Shown here: in pieces, positions 1-10,673 of the stretch
Position numbering within the stretch: position 1 is the first letter of the stretch
Layout of the letters: each line of letters begins with the position of its first letter
DNA from: Dipteronia dyeriana
Lineage: Eukaryota; Streptophyta; Magnoliopsida; Sapindales; Sapindaceae
Direction: 5' to 3'
Assembly: GCA_032871835.1 (NCBI GenBank)
Contig: CM065299.1
Coordinates: 95,370,652 to 95,434,651 of the forward strand
DNA: 64,000 nucleotides
Notes under the pieces: generated by a model
What the model saw: the letters and a program-made list of their open reading frames with translations, nothing else
What the model was told of the DNA's origin: nothing
Database searches by the model: none
Position numbers and translations under genes: made by a program

Positions 1-1194
1 AAAATAAAATTTACTAGAGATTCATTGTTTCAAAGATTTTTTAATTTTTTTCCATAAGAAAATCTAGAAAATCTTCAAATTTCTTCAAATTTCTTCAGAT
101 TTCTTTAAACATACAAGGCAACCAATTAAACACATCAGGCCACCAATTAAACACACCATGACAACCCAATTAAGAACACCAGAGCATACCAATTAAACAT
201 ACAAAGGCAGACCAAGGGGAGTGTATTGAATTAGGATTCTTGGGACATTTAAAGATTTTATAAATCCGAATGTATTCAATTTGGACATTTAAAGATTTTA
301 AAAGAGTTTATATTAATCCAATGGTATTCAATTCGGATTTAGACTTTGAAGAGTCTTTCTAAATCCAGGTGTATTGAATTGAGACATTAAAAATATCTAC
401 AAAAATCAAGGTGTATTCAATTGAGACAAAATTTTAAAGGATTTTCTTAAGTCATGGATTTTGGTAGACATGATGGTGAGAAGTATGAATATCAAAAGCC
501 ATAACAAGTCCATCTTTCTCCCCAAGGATTTTGGTAGACTTTAGCTTTCGAAATATACAAAATCTTGCTGGAACCCTTCTATTTTGAAAAATGAACAGAA
601 TCGGTAAATTTAATTGGGTGAGTTTTTCTATCTAGAAAATTATGAATTTTTTTATTGACATAGAATATTATATCTAATGTTAATCTGTAAAATTTCATGA
701 TTTATAAATAAGTACAAAAATTGTTATCAATTTTGGAGTGGACAAATGTCAATATTGATTTTTACCGGATATATTCGAGAAACAAGAAAAAAATAAATGT
801 TTTAATATACAAATGATCATGGATTAAATTGATAATTTCACCGTAGCATATCATATATGTCTAGATTATCCTTATCAAATTTTGTAAGATTTGAAGTTGT
901 AGAGAATTAATTAAAAATCGTGGATCAAAGGTTGGTCAGTTGTGACAAGGTTTGGTTTAGGATTATGCTATTTTTTTTTCAATATTTTAAATGTAGCTTT
1001 GCTTGGTTATTCAATTAGTTGATTATTGTTTGTTTATATGATTAGTTGAATATACAACTAGTTTATTATTGTTTGCTTGGTTATTCAATTAATCAATTAT
1101 TGTTTGTTTATATTTTTTCATCGTTATATTATTTAATGTTCTTTATACTATAGTGTGAATGAAAGATTTACTTCTTTTTGAGTTCATATATCTA
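1..1194. other. AT-rich intergenic sequence without a gene
   Basis: No coding region is visible; all frames are broken by frequent stops. The only structure is a degenerate tandem repeat at about 220-470, listed separately. The rest is AT-rich sequence with short poly-A and poly-T runs. Confidence 0.7.
220..470. repeat. Degenerate tandem repeat, unit about 60-70 bp
   Basis: The phrase GTATTCAATT or GTATTGAATT recurs at about 222, 271, 328, 370 and 411. Each is followed by a variant of GAGACATTTAAAGATTTT and then an AAATCC-like block. Units differ by many substitutions and small indels, so the array is old. The repeats may be the remains of a MITE or subterminal element sequence, but no ends with target duplications were found. 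Confidence 0.6.
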
Positions 1195-1303
1195 TTTATA
1201 GAATGAGAAATTTGCTTTATTTTAATTCATATTTTAGTTTGTTTTAAGTAGTTCAGTGATGATAACTATTAGATAAAATAAAGCAAATTTCTCATTCTAT
1301 AAA
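1195..1303. repeat. Perfect 30-bp inverted repeat (hairpin)
   Basis: Arms at 1195-1224 and 1274-1303 are exact reverse complements, separated by a 49-nt loop. The core of the arm is GAATGAGAAATTTGCTTTAT. It lies immediately before the apparent left end of the truncated MULE at about 1313. It may be a very small MITE or a hairpin from local rearrangement. Confidence 0.75.
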
Positions 1304-1571
1304 AGACTTAAAATATTATTGGCACTATTTTGTGGGGGGGGGGGGTGTACAAATATCATCAATTTACTAATGTATGTTTAAAATGCACCATTTAAGGTAT
1401 TCAAACGAAAATACCCCGAAATATTAAAACAGAGAGAAATTTGTTGTCTTCTAGGTCAAAGAAAAGTAAGAGTCAAACTGACGGGAAGCTAATCGACAGC
1501 GAAATGACCGGAACGAGAGTACACGAGAACAACTACGATTGACAAAGGTAAGATTAGTTTTTTTTATATAG

Positions 1572-2135
1572 GATAGAGCTTTTTTGTTATGGGATAGAAC
1601 ATTTTTTTTTCATAGGATCGAGCTTTTTTCTAAAGGGTCGAGCTTTTTTGTAGATGAGTCGAGCTTTATTTTCGTAAAAATTAGGTTTTGGTAAGTCGAG
1701 CTTTTTTTATAAGGGTCCGAGCTTTTTGAAAGGGATCGAGCTTTTTTGAAAGGGATCGAGCTTTCTATAGGCTCGAGTTTTTTTACATTAGATCGAGTTT
1801 TTTCATCATGGGATCGAGCTTTTTTTAAATAAGATCGAGCTTTTTTGTTATAAGATCGAACATTTTTTTTCATAGGATCGAGCTTTTTTTTAAAGAGTCG
1901 AGTTTTTTTATCCTGAGATCGAGCTTATTTTTTATAGGACCGTGCTTTTTTATAATTGGACCGAGCTTTTTTTACATTGGATCGAGCTTTTTTGTCATGG
2001 AATCGAGCATCTTTTGTCATATGATCGAACTTTTTTTTAAAGGGTCGAACTTATTTGTGCTGGGATCTAGGATTTTATTTTTAGAACTGAGCTGTTTTTA
2101 CATTGGATCGAGACTTATAATTTTGGTTTCGAGAT
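1572..2135 (+). repeat. Array of about 25 GATCGAGC-T-run motifs in a 5' intron
   Basis: A short motif of the form GGATCGAGCTTTTTT recurs about every 20-25 bp, with variants such as GGTCGAGC, GACCGAGC and GATCGAAC. I count roughly 25 copies, all with the T-run on the + strand. The array lies between a consensus splice donor (GT at 1548-1549) and the ATG at 2175 that starts the DUF1985 reading region, so it occupies a 5' intron. The acceptor seen in the sister copy (GCAG before ATG) is changed to ACAT here. Because all copies have one orientation, they read as false open frames rich in Lys/Ser or Leu/Phe. Confidence 0.85.
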
Positions 2136-2174
2136 TTTTCTGTTTAATGATGTTGTATTTATGTTACATTACAT

Positions 2175-3890
2175 ATGAGAAATATGTTGAGGGATTTGTT
2201 TAAAACTCCACAAGGAGACTGATACGAGGGCAAATTGACTCGACACAACAATTTTGATGCCCTTGCCCATATAGACGACGTACTGAACAGGGTCCCTATA
2301 GAATTTACAGATGAAGATCGGCGTCGGTTCATGGCGTCATGTTTTTGGCATTTCCTGACGATGCATCGGGAGATTAAGTTTTCAGATGGTGTTATCCATC
2401 GGTTGCTTTTGAGGGAGCTGCATCATAACAGGCCAACATATGAGATGCAGTTCATGTTAGGGAACCAGTCGGTGAGGTTTTCGATGGTGGACTTTTGCCT
2501 GATCACCGGATTATGGTTTGGAGTTGTACCGGACATGACTAAGTATGCAGTAGTGGAGAATGATATACATCAATGATACTTTTCTGGAGCCGATGAGGTC
2601 TCGTTGGAGGAGATAAGGGGTGTTGTCACCGTCATAGAGTTTGGAGAGGCGTAAAATGATGTGAAGCTCTGCCTCATATATATGCTGAACTGGATACTGA
2701 TGGGGTGGAAGAGAGATTCAAGATTCAAGATTCAAGATTTCAGTTTGACAATTTCGGTTAGTTGAGGATCTTGATGTGTTCGACGCGTTCCCGTGGGGTG
2801 CCCACGTGTATTGGCATTCTATTTACTCATTTAAGCATGCGCTTGATGGGCAACGAGACGGGTTCGAGTGACGTTAGCAGGAAAATGACACTCACTTACA
2901 TATGGTGGAGACCTACAACATGTAAGGTATATCTCACGCCCTATTGGTAAGAACTTCGAATTACAAGTTGTACATTATTGATGTTGTCCTCAATGTTATG
3001 GATACTTATCATACTTATCTTTTATGCAGATATTTGCTTTCGAGGTGATCCCTGATTTGGGCCAAGAGTTCGGTACCCGGAGGGTTACATATCTGTCTCC
3101 CTGTATTTTGAAGTGGGAGTTGACCAAACAACCTAGAGGGAAGAAGCTAGCCAAGATTTTCAAAGCTAGGGTATGTATTTAATTTGTTAATGTTTATATT
3201 AGTTAGTAAGTGTACAGTTACATTGTTCTAACTAATATTTCAGATGTTTGCGATGAAGGAATTGGTGCCCACACCAGCTGAGAGACATGCATCGTACTAT
3301 ACGGGGCTAAACGAGGGGGGAACCTGTATGTAGATGAGGACATGCTTCATATTCCACCTCCGGTCCCTGATCAGACTACCTTTGGCGGGAATAGTGGGAT
3401 AGAGGGTGGGGATTTGACAGACAGGACCAATGACAGTGAGGGATCTAAGCCTGATGCTGGGGGTTTAAGTCCTAGTGACAGTGAGGGATATCAGACAGAC
3501 CCTCAACGAGAAAGGCAAATGCATAGGCATAGGCATAGGCATAGACACAGGCATATGCGGGTTCGGTTTACCACCTCCGGACATGGTACATCTACAGGGG
3601 ATTCCCGTGGGGGCGTTGGACGTGATGAAGAGGTAAGTTGAAAAGAAAGTTTTGTTTTTTTATTACCACATGATATTGATAGTTTTATACTAACAATGTA
3701 GACATGATTTCAGGCCCCATTGACAGATCTGTTGAACGATGTGCTTGAAGCCCTTTGGATGAGTGAGGAGGATCGAGAGTGTCAACACTTAGAGTTGGTT
3801 GATATGATCCGAAAGAGTGACGAGGATCATTAGTAACAACACCGAATGTTACTGGATATGATCGGGAGGGGGGACCTATCTTCATCATCA
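2175..3890 (+). pseudogene. DUF1985 protein gene, 5' part, broken (MULE copy 1)
   Basis: The best-preserved piece is an open frame at 2235-2576 carrying a DUF1985 domain: a VIHRLLLRELHHNRP block, a hydrophobic core VRFSMVDFCLITGL and a trailing VVP segment. Exon 2 follows at about 3030-3171 (IFAFEVIPDLG, then KLAKIF before GTATGT) and exon 3 at about 3243-3634, with acidic, Ser/Gly-rich text and a short His-Arg repeat from a CATAGG microsatellite (about 3518-3556). Each matches the sister copy at 43191 onward. Stops after 2576 and frame changes near 2650-2760 break it, and the Ulp1 protease part is absent. DUF1985 is typical of plant MULE-borne VANC and Kaonashi-type proteins; no enzymatic role can be assigned to this fragment. 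Confidence 0.75.
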
Positions 3891-3975
3891 TTATCTCTAA
3901 TCACTGTGTCATCGGAGAAAAACTATCAATCATGCACAGCACCACCGTGCATGCAAGTTTAAACGTCGTTACAAC

Positions 3976-4428
3976 CACTCAAGAAAAATGTAAATTAATG
4001 ACAGAAAATTATGATGGTTTATGATGGTTTTAGAAACCCTCGTAAATTTATGATAATTTTTAAAAACTCTCATAGATTTATGATGGTTTTGAAATACCTT
4101 CATCGGTTTACAATGGTTTTCAAAAACACTCACAATTTGATGATACCATCATAAGTTTATAAGGGTTTATAAACCAACATAAACTTTTCCAGAAATCCTA
4201 TATAAAAAAACTAGTAAAACCCTAGAGTTTATTTTCCCAAATCAACAAACAAATCTCTCTCCCCACTTCCGACCATCACTTTCTTTCCCTCTCAGATCCA
4301 TGGTCGTCTTTCCTCTCAAGGTCGTCGTTGGCATTGATTGGCCGAAAAACTCAATCCGCCACATCTCTCTTCACTTCGAGTGGTGTTGGGTAGCGCCGTC
4401 GTGGTGCTCTGCTGAGTCAGTCTTCACT

Positions 4429-4464
<36 letters not shown>

Positions 4465-6858
4465 TCACTTGGTGCTTATTCTACTTTGTAAAGGTAGTTT
4501 TTTTTAAATCTATATCTGATTTCCTTAATATCTCTGTTGCTTTTTTTTTTTTTTTTGCTAGACAATCAGTGCACAATCTCTTAGATTTGAGTCGGAGAAG
4601 AAGGTTAAAAGTCGAAAAGATCAGCAGAGATGAGCTTTACGAGCACTAGTCAAAAATCATCGATCAAAGCTTCGATTCTCATCTCCAGATCTTCTTTTAC
4701 ATGTACTTTTTCTTTATATTAATTAACCTTTTTAATTTAATGCTTTATTAATTTATATATTCATATATATTTAGAATTAAATAAATTTATATAATTTATA
4801 TGAATTTTGATTAAATAAGCTAGATAATTAGTACTAAATTAATAATATTCTAAACTTAGTGCACGAATTAGCCAAAACTCAATCATTTACCTATGAGAAA
4901 AAAAATTAGATGGCGCAAACGTTGTCATGATTAGAGAAACCCAAAACGAATTCTAAATTCTTGCATAAGCTACTTTGTATTTTACAGTTATAGCTAACTA
5001 AGTTGAATTCATATATTTTTAATTTGTAATGTGTTGAAATAATGATTTTATTTTAAGGATTCTGGTTGATTTGAGGCCTTAGTAATAGGATAGACGTATA
5101 GATGCAACGGATTGAGTGGGTCGATGGAATTTTATAGTTTTTGCTTCTAGAACTAGACTTCTATTTTTCTAATAGCATTCTAGGTTTCAGTTTCTTGAAG
5201 GTTGATGGAATTTTGAGTGGGTTGGATTTGGAAGCCCCAGATTATATGCTTCTAGATTTTTATTTGAGTGAGTTGCTTAAAATGATCAGCTATAACTTGT
5301 TTTTTGTATTGGCTTAATAGTTTTGAATCAATTGTAAGCTTACCATGGGCTTTTGTCTAGATTTACAGTGTTACTGAACTGGCCGACTGCTAATCTTGTT
5401 GAAGTAATGATTGTATGTTTTGTTGTTTAGAAGGGTTAGAGAAAAAATGTATTTTATGTTTATAGTTGTTGATTTAAGGAATTTATTTGTTGATAGGTGA
5501 TGCTAGTATCTTTGATTCTGCAGATTTGATGAGTATGGGATATCTTCATCGACAATAAAAGTATTAACAGCTGCTAGCTACATTCAAATGACAAGGGTAA
5601 AGGAGGATCTTCTTTCTGATTGTCTTGAAGGTATGATATTTACTACTTTTGACTTGCCAAGGGTTGAATGATTTGTTTCCATTTCTGTTTTCTTGCTACA
5701 AGTTACTCAATTGACAAGTCCAAGTTAGCTTTATAGGAGTTGTTTTCAATGTTAAAATTACCTGACATTTGGGTCAAATTGAGCCATCTAGCTTTTATTC
5801 ATAGAAGTACTGTTATATTACGTTAATGCATCTAGTGCTGCAAAATAACTTTCGTAAGCAAGGCTGATAACAATGGGAAAAAATGAAATTAAGTATACGA
5901 ATATTTTTTTTATGTGTAGAAAAGTTGCATTTCATAATATGTTACTAGGTGCTCTGTGGCTCTCTTGATGGATTCTGTTAATTTCCATTCAAAAGCTAAG
6001 TCTGGACAAGTGTATGCATGTGATGTTATGAGCTGCAAAATGCTTGAATATACTTGCTTTCATAATGGGAAATAGGCAGATGTCCCCTGATATTGGCTAC
6101 TGGTGTTAAACGAAATTACTTCATATTGTACTCAATGATGCATTTTGGTTGCATGTAGGTTTTTATTTATTTATTGATAATATTTGTTTTTCACAGACAA
6201 ATTGCTATTGGATTGCTTCTAATGAAATTCATATGTTTTACTGCAGCTTGTTATGAAAGCAATATAGAGGTCCTTGTCGTCTATGCAGTCCGTAAAATTA
6301 TGGAGATTTTTGAAAGGAAATTCTTTCTCTGATGGGGTATGGTCTAGGGCCTTTTGCTGTTTTTCTAGTTTAAGTTTTGGATTCTTTTTATGTGGCTATG
6401 AGGATGCTCAAGTCAAAAACGATTTATGGATTTTGTTTATAAGTATTGAGTCATATTTTGTTTATAGTTTCGTATACAATTTTATGGATTTATGTATAAA
6501 AGAATGCAAAAGTGATTTATGGATTTTGTTCTATCGGTGGATTTTATTTTATTTTGAAAATACTACAGGATAACCAAATTAAATCATATCCGAAAATATG
6601 CTAAGTAAAGAAATTCAAAAATAAATTATTACTTTTTTATAAAAAAAAAAATAAAGTTTATGACGGTTCCAAACAATCATGAATATGACCATCACATGTT
6701 CATGACGGTTTAAAACCGTCATAGGTTTATGACGGTTCTAAGAACCGCCATTATCCCCCGTTTATGATGTTGAGAAATACAACGGTTTAAAACCGTCATA
6801 AAAAAGACTTCATGAAGGTTTTTTACTGTCATAAAAGCACGTTTTTCTTGCAGTAGTG
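3976..6858. mobile_element. Non-autonomous CACTA (CMC/En-Spm-like) DNA transposon, 2883 bp
   Basis: The left end begins CACTCAAGAAAAATG. The right end, read on the - strand, begins CACTACTGCAAGAAAAACG. Both continue to a TATGACAG or AATGACAG block, so they are imperfect terminal inverted repeats. The flanking trinucleotide AAC occurs on both sides (3973-3975 and 6859-6861), the 3-bp target duplication expected for CACTA elements. Subterminal repeats of the form TATGATGGTTTT or TATGACGGTTTTAAACCGTC fill 3999-4180 and 6655-6835 in both orientations, as is typical for the superfamily. No TNPD-type transposase frame is present, so the element is non-autonomous. Confidence 0.88.
4220..6340 (+). 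pseudogene. Probable captured host-gene fragment inside the CACTA element
   Basis: A block starting AAACCCTAGAG, then pyrimidine-rich, looks like the 5' leader of a plant gene (about 4217-4300), ending in a (CT)n run (4435-4462). Further on, two exon-like blocks sit between good splice sites: 5524-5630 (after CTGCAG, before GTATGA) and 6247-about 6334 (after CTGCAG). They read through in matching phase to give IKVLTAASYIQMTR then LVVYAVRKIMEIFERK. I do not recognise the family. The matched intron phases and clean sites suggest transduplicated host exons rather than transposon coding sequence. There is no complete open frame, so it is treated as a gene fragment. Confidence 0.45.
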
Positions 6859-6861
6859 AAC

Positions 6862-6923
6862 AAGTAGAATCTTGTAGTTTACCCACGTTAATTACCACAC
6901 ACTTGGAGTAGTAAACAAATCCA

Positions 6924-6968
<45 letters not shown>

Positions 6969-7459
6969 CTACGTGGATGATTGATTATAAAGAAATTTTG
7001 CATTATATATCAGTAATTTTCTTTATATGGATCATTGATTATAAATTTTTTTAATAAATACATATATTTTAAGTTAAAGTATACAAATTTAATGGTACAC
7101 ACACCGATAAATTTATATCGGTGTCCAATAACTTAAAAATTTATGATATATATATCCTTCAAGATCACTATTCATATTTAGCTTTATATGGGAATTGATT
7201 GACTGAACATGTGTTGACATTTGGTTAATTTGATTCCCCAATTCAACCGCATCAAGAAAAATTGAACAAACCCGTCCGTCTTATGCATGGACAGCCTTTA
7301 TTCCTTGTCTTGCCTCCACGTTTTATAATACAAAAAGGTTTCCACCCACCTGGCCACCTTGCCTTGTACGTTCTTTGATATTGCTATCCGCAAAACAAAC
7401 AAAAATATTCTCCTCTTTTAAAATAACAGAGTATTTAATTTATTACATATAATTTTGGT

Positions 7460-7519
<60 letters not shown>

Positions 7520-8970
7520 CCATTTGTACTTTTGTTTAGTGTGAAGAGGACTTGTTGTATTTCGAGAGTTACGAATACAATGCCAGTAACTCATGTTTAT
7601 TAATTCAGGACACTATTGCATAACTTTGTGAGTCTTAATATATATATATATATAATTATTGTTCATATTTCTAATATATACCACAGACTGTATTCATTTT
7701 TTTTTTTCCTTTTTTACGTTTTTATGATCTTGGAACTGAAATCTTTATGAGTCGTCTACTTATACCATAAAAGGAAGAAGCGATCTTCAATTCTCTTCAT
7801 GAAAGGAAGTACCTGGTCAATTTTTTTTCCTTTCTAGCCAGCGATGCAACTCCTATTTATGTATCAACCTTCTTTTTCATATTTTCATTCGCATTTAGGA
7901 TAAATTTGAAACAATTTTTAGATTTTAATTCATAGTAGATTGTTGACAAATGACATTAATTATTTGTTAGTTGGTTTAGATATCAAATTTATTAAATTTT
8001 TTCTCAATCACGTGAAAATGAAATCAATGTGATGGCAACTAGTAGACGATGTGTATAATTCATTACTGTATGTGATCAGATAATTTTTATATAGAGATAC
8101 ATCTTTTTTGGCTAGTCGAATTGGTAGATATAGACTTATAGTAATTAGAGATAGTACGTTCTGTTGGAAAATTTTGTGTTGCCTAAGATATTGAAGACAA
8201 TTTAATGGAGTTATGGGAGCAATTAATTTGTGCAACTACTTTATTTCCTGTTTTCTCTTCTTCACAGTTTGCAGAACTGAAGATGATATGAGCCGATTTT
8301 TGTTTACAGTGATATGAAATTAAAGGGCTTGTTTTGTTTACAAAAATATTATAATTTATTAATTAATACAATTGAATAGTCTTATAAAGATGTAATATAT
8401 AAATTAACTTCATAAATTAATTTTAAATCAATATTGAGGTGATTATTCGTATAAATTTGCATATACTAAACATTGAATATCCATGATGCTCTTTTTTTTT
8501 TCCTTTATATATACAGGGAGAGAGAGAGAGAGAGTATGTTTCAAATGTAGGATTCAGTATGAGATCGACTATGTAATGTTACATAGTGATATGATCATTT
8601 TTGGGAGTGTGTGTAAATTTATGTAATGCTACATAGTGATACGATCATTTTTGGGAGTATGTGTAAATCTCTCTACAGTGTTATATAATCCATGTACTTT
8701 GCAATATTACATAATCGAGTATGCATAAAAAAAATGTATGGAAATCTCAAATTTAATAATTATATAATTTTTCTCACATACAAACTCCGGGACGTAAGAT
8801 TATGTCCAAACCAATAGATGAAGGTTAAATAATGGATTATGTAATGTTATAGATTGAAATGATTACTTTAATTTAGAAAAGCATGCAAGTCACATATATG
8901 TAACATTATATACATAACTCATAGTTTGAACATAATCTTATACCTAGAGGTTTAATTTGCATGTGATCAT

Positions 8971-9019
<49 letters not shown>

Positions 9020-9860
9020 ATGTATATAACCATTATAATATAAAGTGGTTCTAGTTAGGTAACGGAGTTGTTGCACAAACAAAGTAGTTGTGTGTGGCAC
9101 GGCCAATATCCACTGGTCAATTATCACTCAGCAGCGTACAAGTTGAAGATACTATTTAGAAATCTTTTATTTAGTGATCTTCTAATGGCTCGTGGATCTC
9201 GTACATATTTTACTAAGGAGAACGTAAGGACAACACACATGATATGTATTAAAGTTTTTTAAAGGATCATATGTTGTTTGTAGTTGTAAGGACTACGAGT
9301 TGTTCGATCGGTTTCATTTGTGTGGGAGGGAAAACAACTTAGGCGACTGATACACCATGCATGTACCTTGATCTATTGAAGTGATCGTTAAAAAAGATGC
9401 ATGGTTCATCTGTTACGTTGCTATGAAAACTCTCTCTAATATGAGAGATATCTGCATAATATCTGCAGTTGTTTCACACAACTGCACACTCTTTTAACAT
9501 ATCTACCGATCTTTACATGTCTAAATTTTCGATGATCGAAACACTCAATTTAATGAATGGATTAATATATATAAGATAGATAATTAGGAACAACTAATCT
9601 TTATTTTTATAGTTTTAATTTTTTTATAATTAATTTATTTATTTTCTTTTTTCCTTGAGATTTTTACTTGATTTGACTAAGAGCAAAGTAAAACATTAAT
9701 TAGTAAATGTTAAATTCTAAATTAATTGATTAAGATAACTTGAAGTACTGAATATGTACCATGAAAGTATGTTAATTATATATAATGTCTGCAAGTTAAT
9801 TGTTTAAAGTTTTTAAAGAGGAATAAGGCACTATCATAATAAATGATTGCGTTTGTAAAA
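6862..9860. other. Intergenic sequence, microsatellites only
   Basis: No gene is visible. It holds a (TA)n run at about 6926-6966, a (CT)n-(TA)n compound microsatellite at about 7462-7516, a short (TA)n at about 7640-7655, a (GA)n at about 8517-8534, a 50-bp tandem duplication (listed separately) and another (TA)n at about 8975-9012. Short open frames here come from these runs. Confidence 0.7.
8570..8669. repeat. Tandem duplication, 50-bp unit
   Basis: Units 8570-8619 and 8620-8669 share TATGTAATG, CATAGTGATA and GATCATTTTTGGGAGT, with only a few differences. A weaker trace of the ATGTAATGTTA word recurs at about 8840. No coding role. Confidence 0.8.
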
Positions 9861-10035
9861 GGAATTTAAATCCTCTACTGATTTAATCTTCTTTCTGATC
9901 TCTTCTAATCTCGTGACACTTAAGTGTTGCAATGAATATGTGGTTAAGATGTGATTGGTTTCCACAACCACTTTACCAACAACCAATCACATGTTTTTAT
10001 AAGGTCATTAAAAAGAACAGTAGATGATCAAAATC
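9861..10035. mobile_element. MITE family M1, copy 1
   Basis: Begins with AAATCCTCTACTGATTTAAT and ends with a degraded inverse (about AACAGTAGATGATCAAAAT). The interior, including GGTTTCCACAACCACTTTAC and CAACCAATCACATG, is shared with 21181-21329 and, in reverse orientation, with the split copy around Copia-1. It has no coding capacity. The superfamily is unclear because a clean target duplication is not seen. Confidence 0.65.
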
Positions 10036-10064
10036 ATTGTAAGAGAGATCTAATTAGATATGAC

Positions 10065-10300
10065 CACGGTTCGGTTCGAACCATGGAACCGAACCGTAAC
10101 CGTGTGAAATGAACCGTAACCGTGTGAAATGAACCGTAACCGTGTGAAATGAACCGTAACCGTTACCGTAACCGAAACTGTGGAACCGGTTTCGGAACCG
10201 GAACCGGAACCGTGGGGTCAGCGGTTCGGTTCCGGTTCCTTCTCTTGAAAAACCGGCCAGGAACCAGCAGTTCGGTCCCGGTTCAGGAACCGTCGGTTCC
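10065..10300. repeat. Left subterminal GGAACC-rich repeats of the hAT element
   Basis: Dense GGTTCC and GAACCG words, with a short tandem repeat of ATGAACCGTAACCGTGTGAA (three copies, about 10107-10168). They mirror the right subterminal block. In hAT elements such subterminal repeats commonly serve as transposase binding sites; that role is inferred here. Confidence 0.7.
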
Positions 10301-10673
10301 TGGCCTTTATTTTTTTAATTTTTTTTTTTAAAAAAAAACTTATAAGAGCCGTTGGAGCCCAACGTTCCACTGACGTCAGCGGAATGTTGGGCTCCAACGG
10401 TTCAATTTTTTTTTTCTTTTTCCCTTTAATTCTTTATTTCCTATAAATACCCCCCTAATTTGTTTCTTATCATACAATTGCTCTTTCAAGTCTCAACTCT
10501 CTCTCAAATCTCAATTCTCCTAATTCTCTTAATTTATCTCTCAATTAGTCAATTATTTATTTGTTTATATTTAGTGTATTACAATTATTATTTTTTAAAA
10601 TCATTTTAAAATTCTTGTCAACAATTTTTATCTTAATTTTTTTGAAGAGTTTATTTACAAATTATTTTTTTCG

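Larger units (their letters stand above)
1313..3890 (+). mobile_element. Truncated DUF1985-type Mutator-like element (MULE copy 1)
   Basis: This block matches the left half of the larger MULE at 42370-50390 in order: the terminus beginning ATTATTGGCACTATTTT and continuing with a G-run and an ATACCCCGAAA block, a 5' exon ending at a GTAAG donor (1548), an intron full of GATCGAGC motifs, and the DUF1985 gene. Similarity stops near 3890, so the protease 3' part and the opposite-strand transposase are missing here. An 85-bp unrelated stretch separates it from the CACTA element at 3976. No target duplication could be defined. Confidence 0.75.

Noticed and set aside
1610..1873. Lys/Ser/Arg-rich 87-residue frame on the - strand
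   Set aside because: It is the reverse reading of the GATCGAGC-T-run array; composition is explained by the motif.
10149..10331. Arg/Asn/Gly-rich open frame at the hAT left end
   Set aside because: It follows the 6-bp GGTTCC/GGAACC periodicity of the subterminal repeats; no domain and no conserved start.
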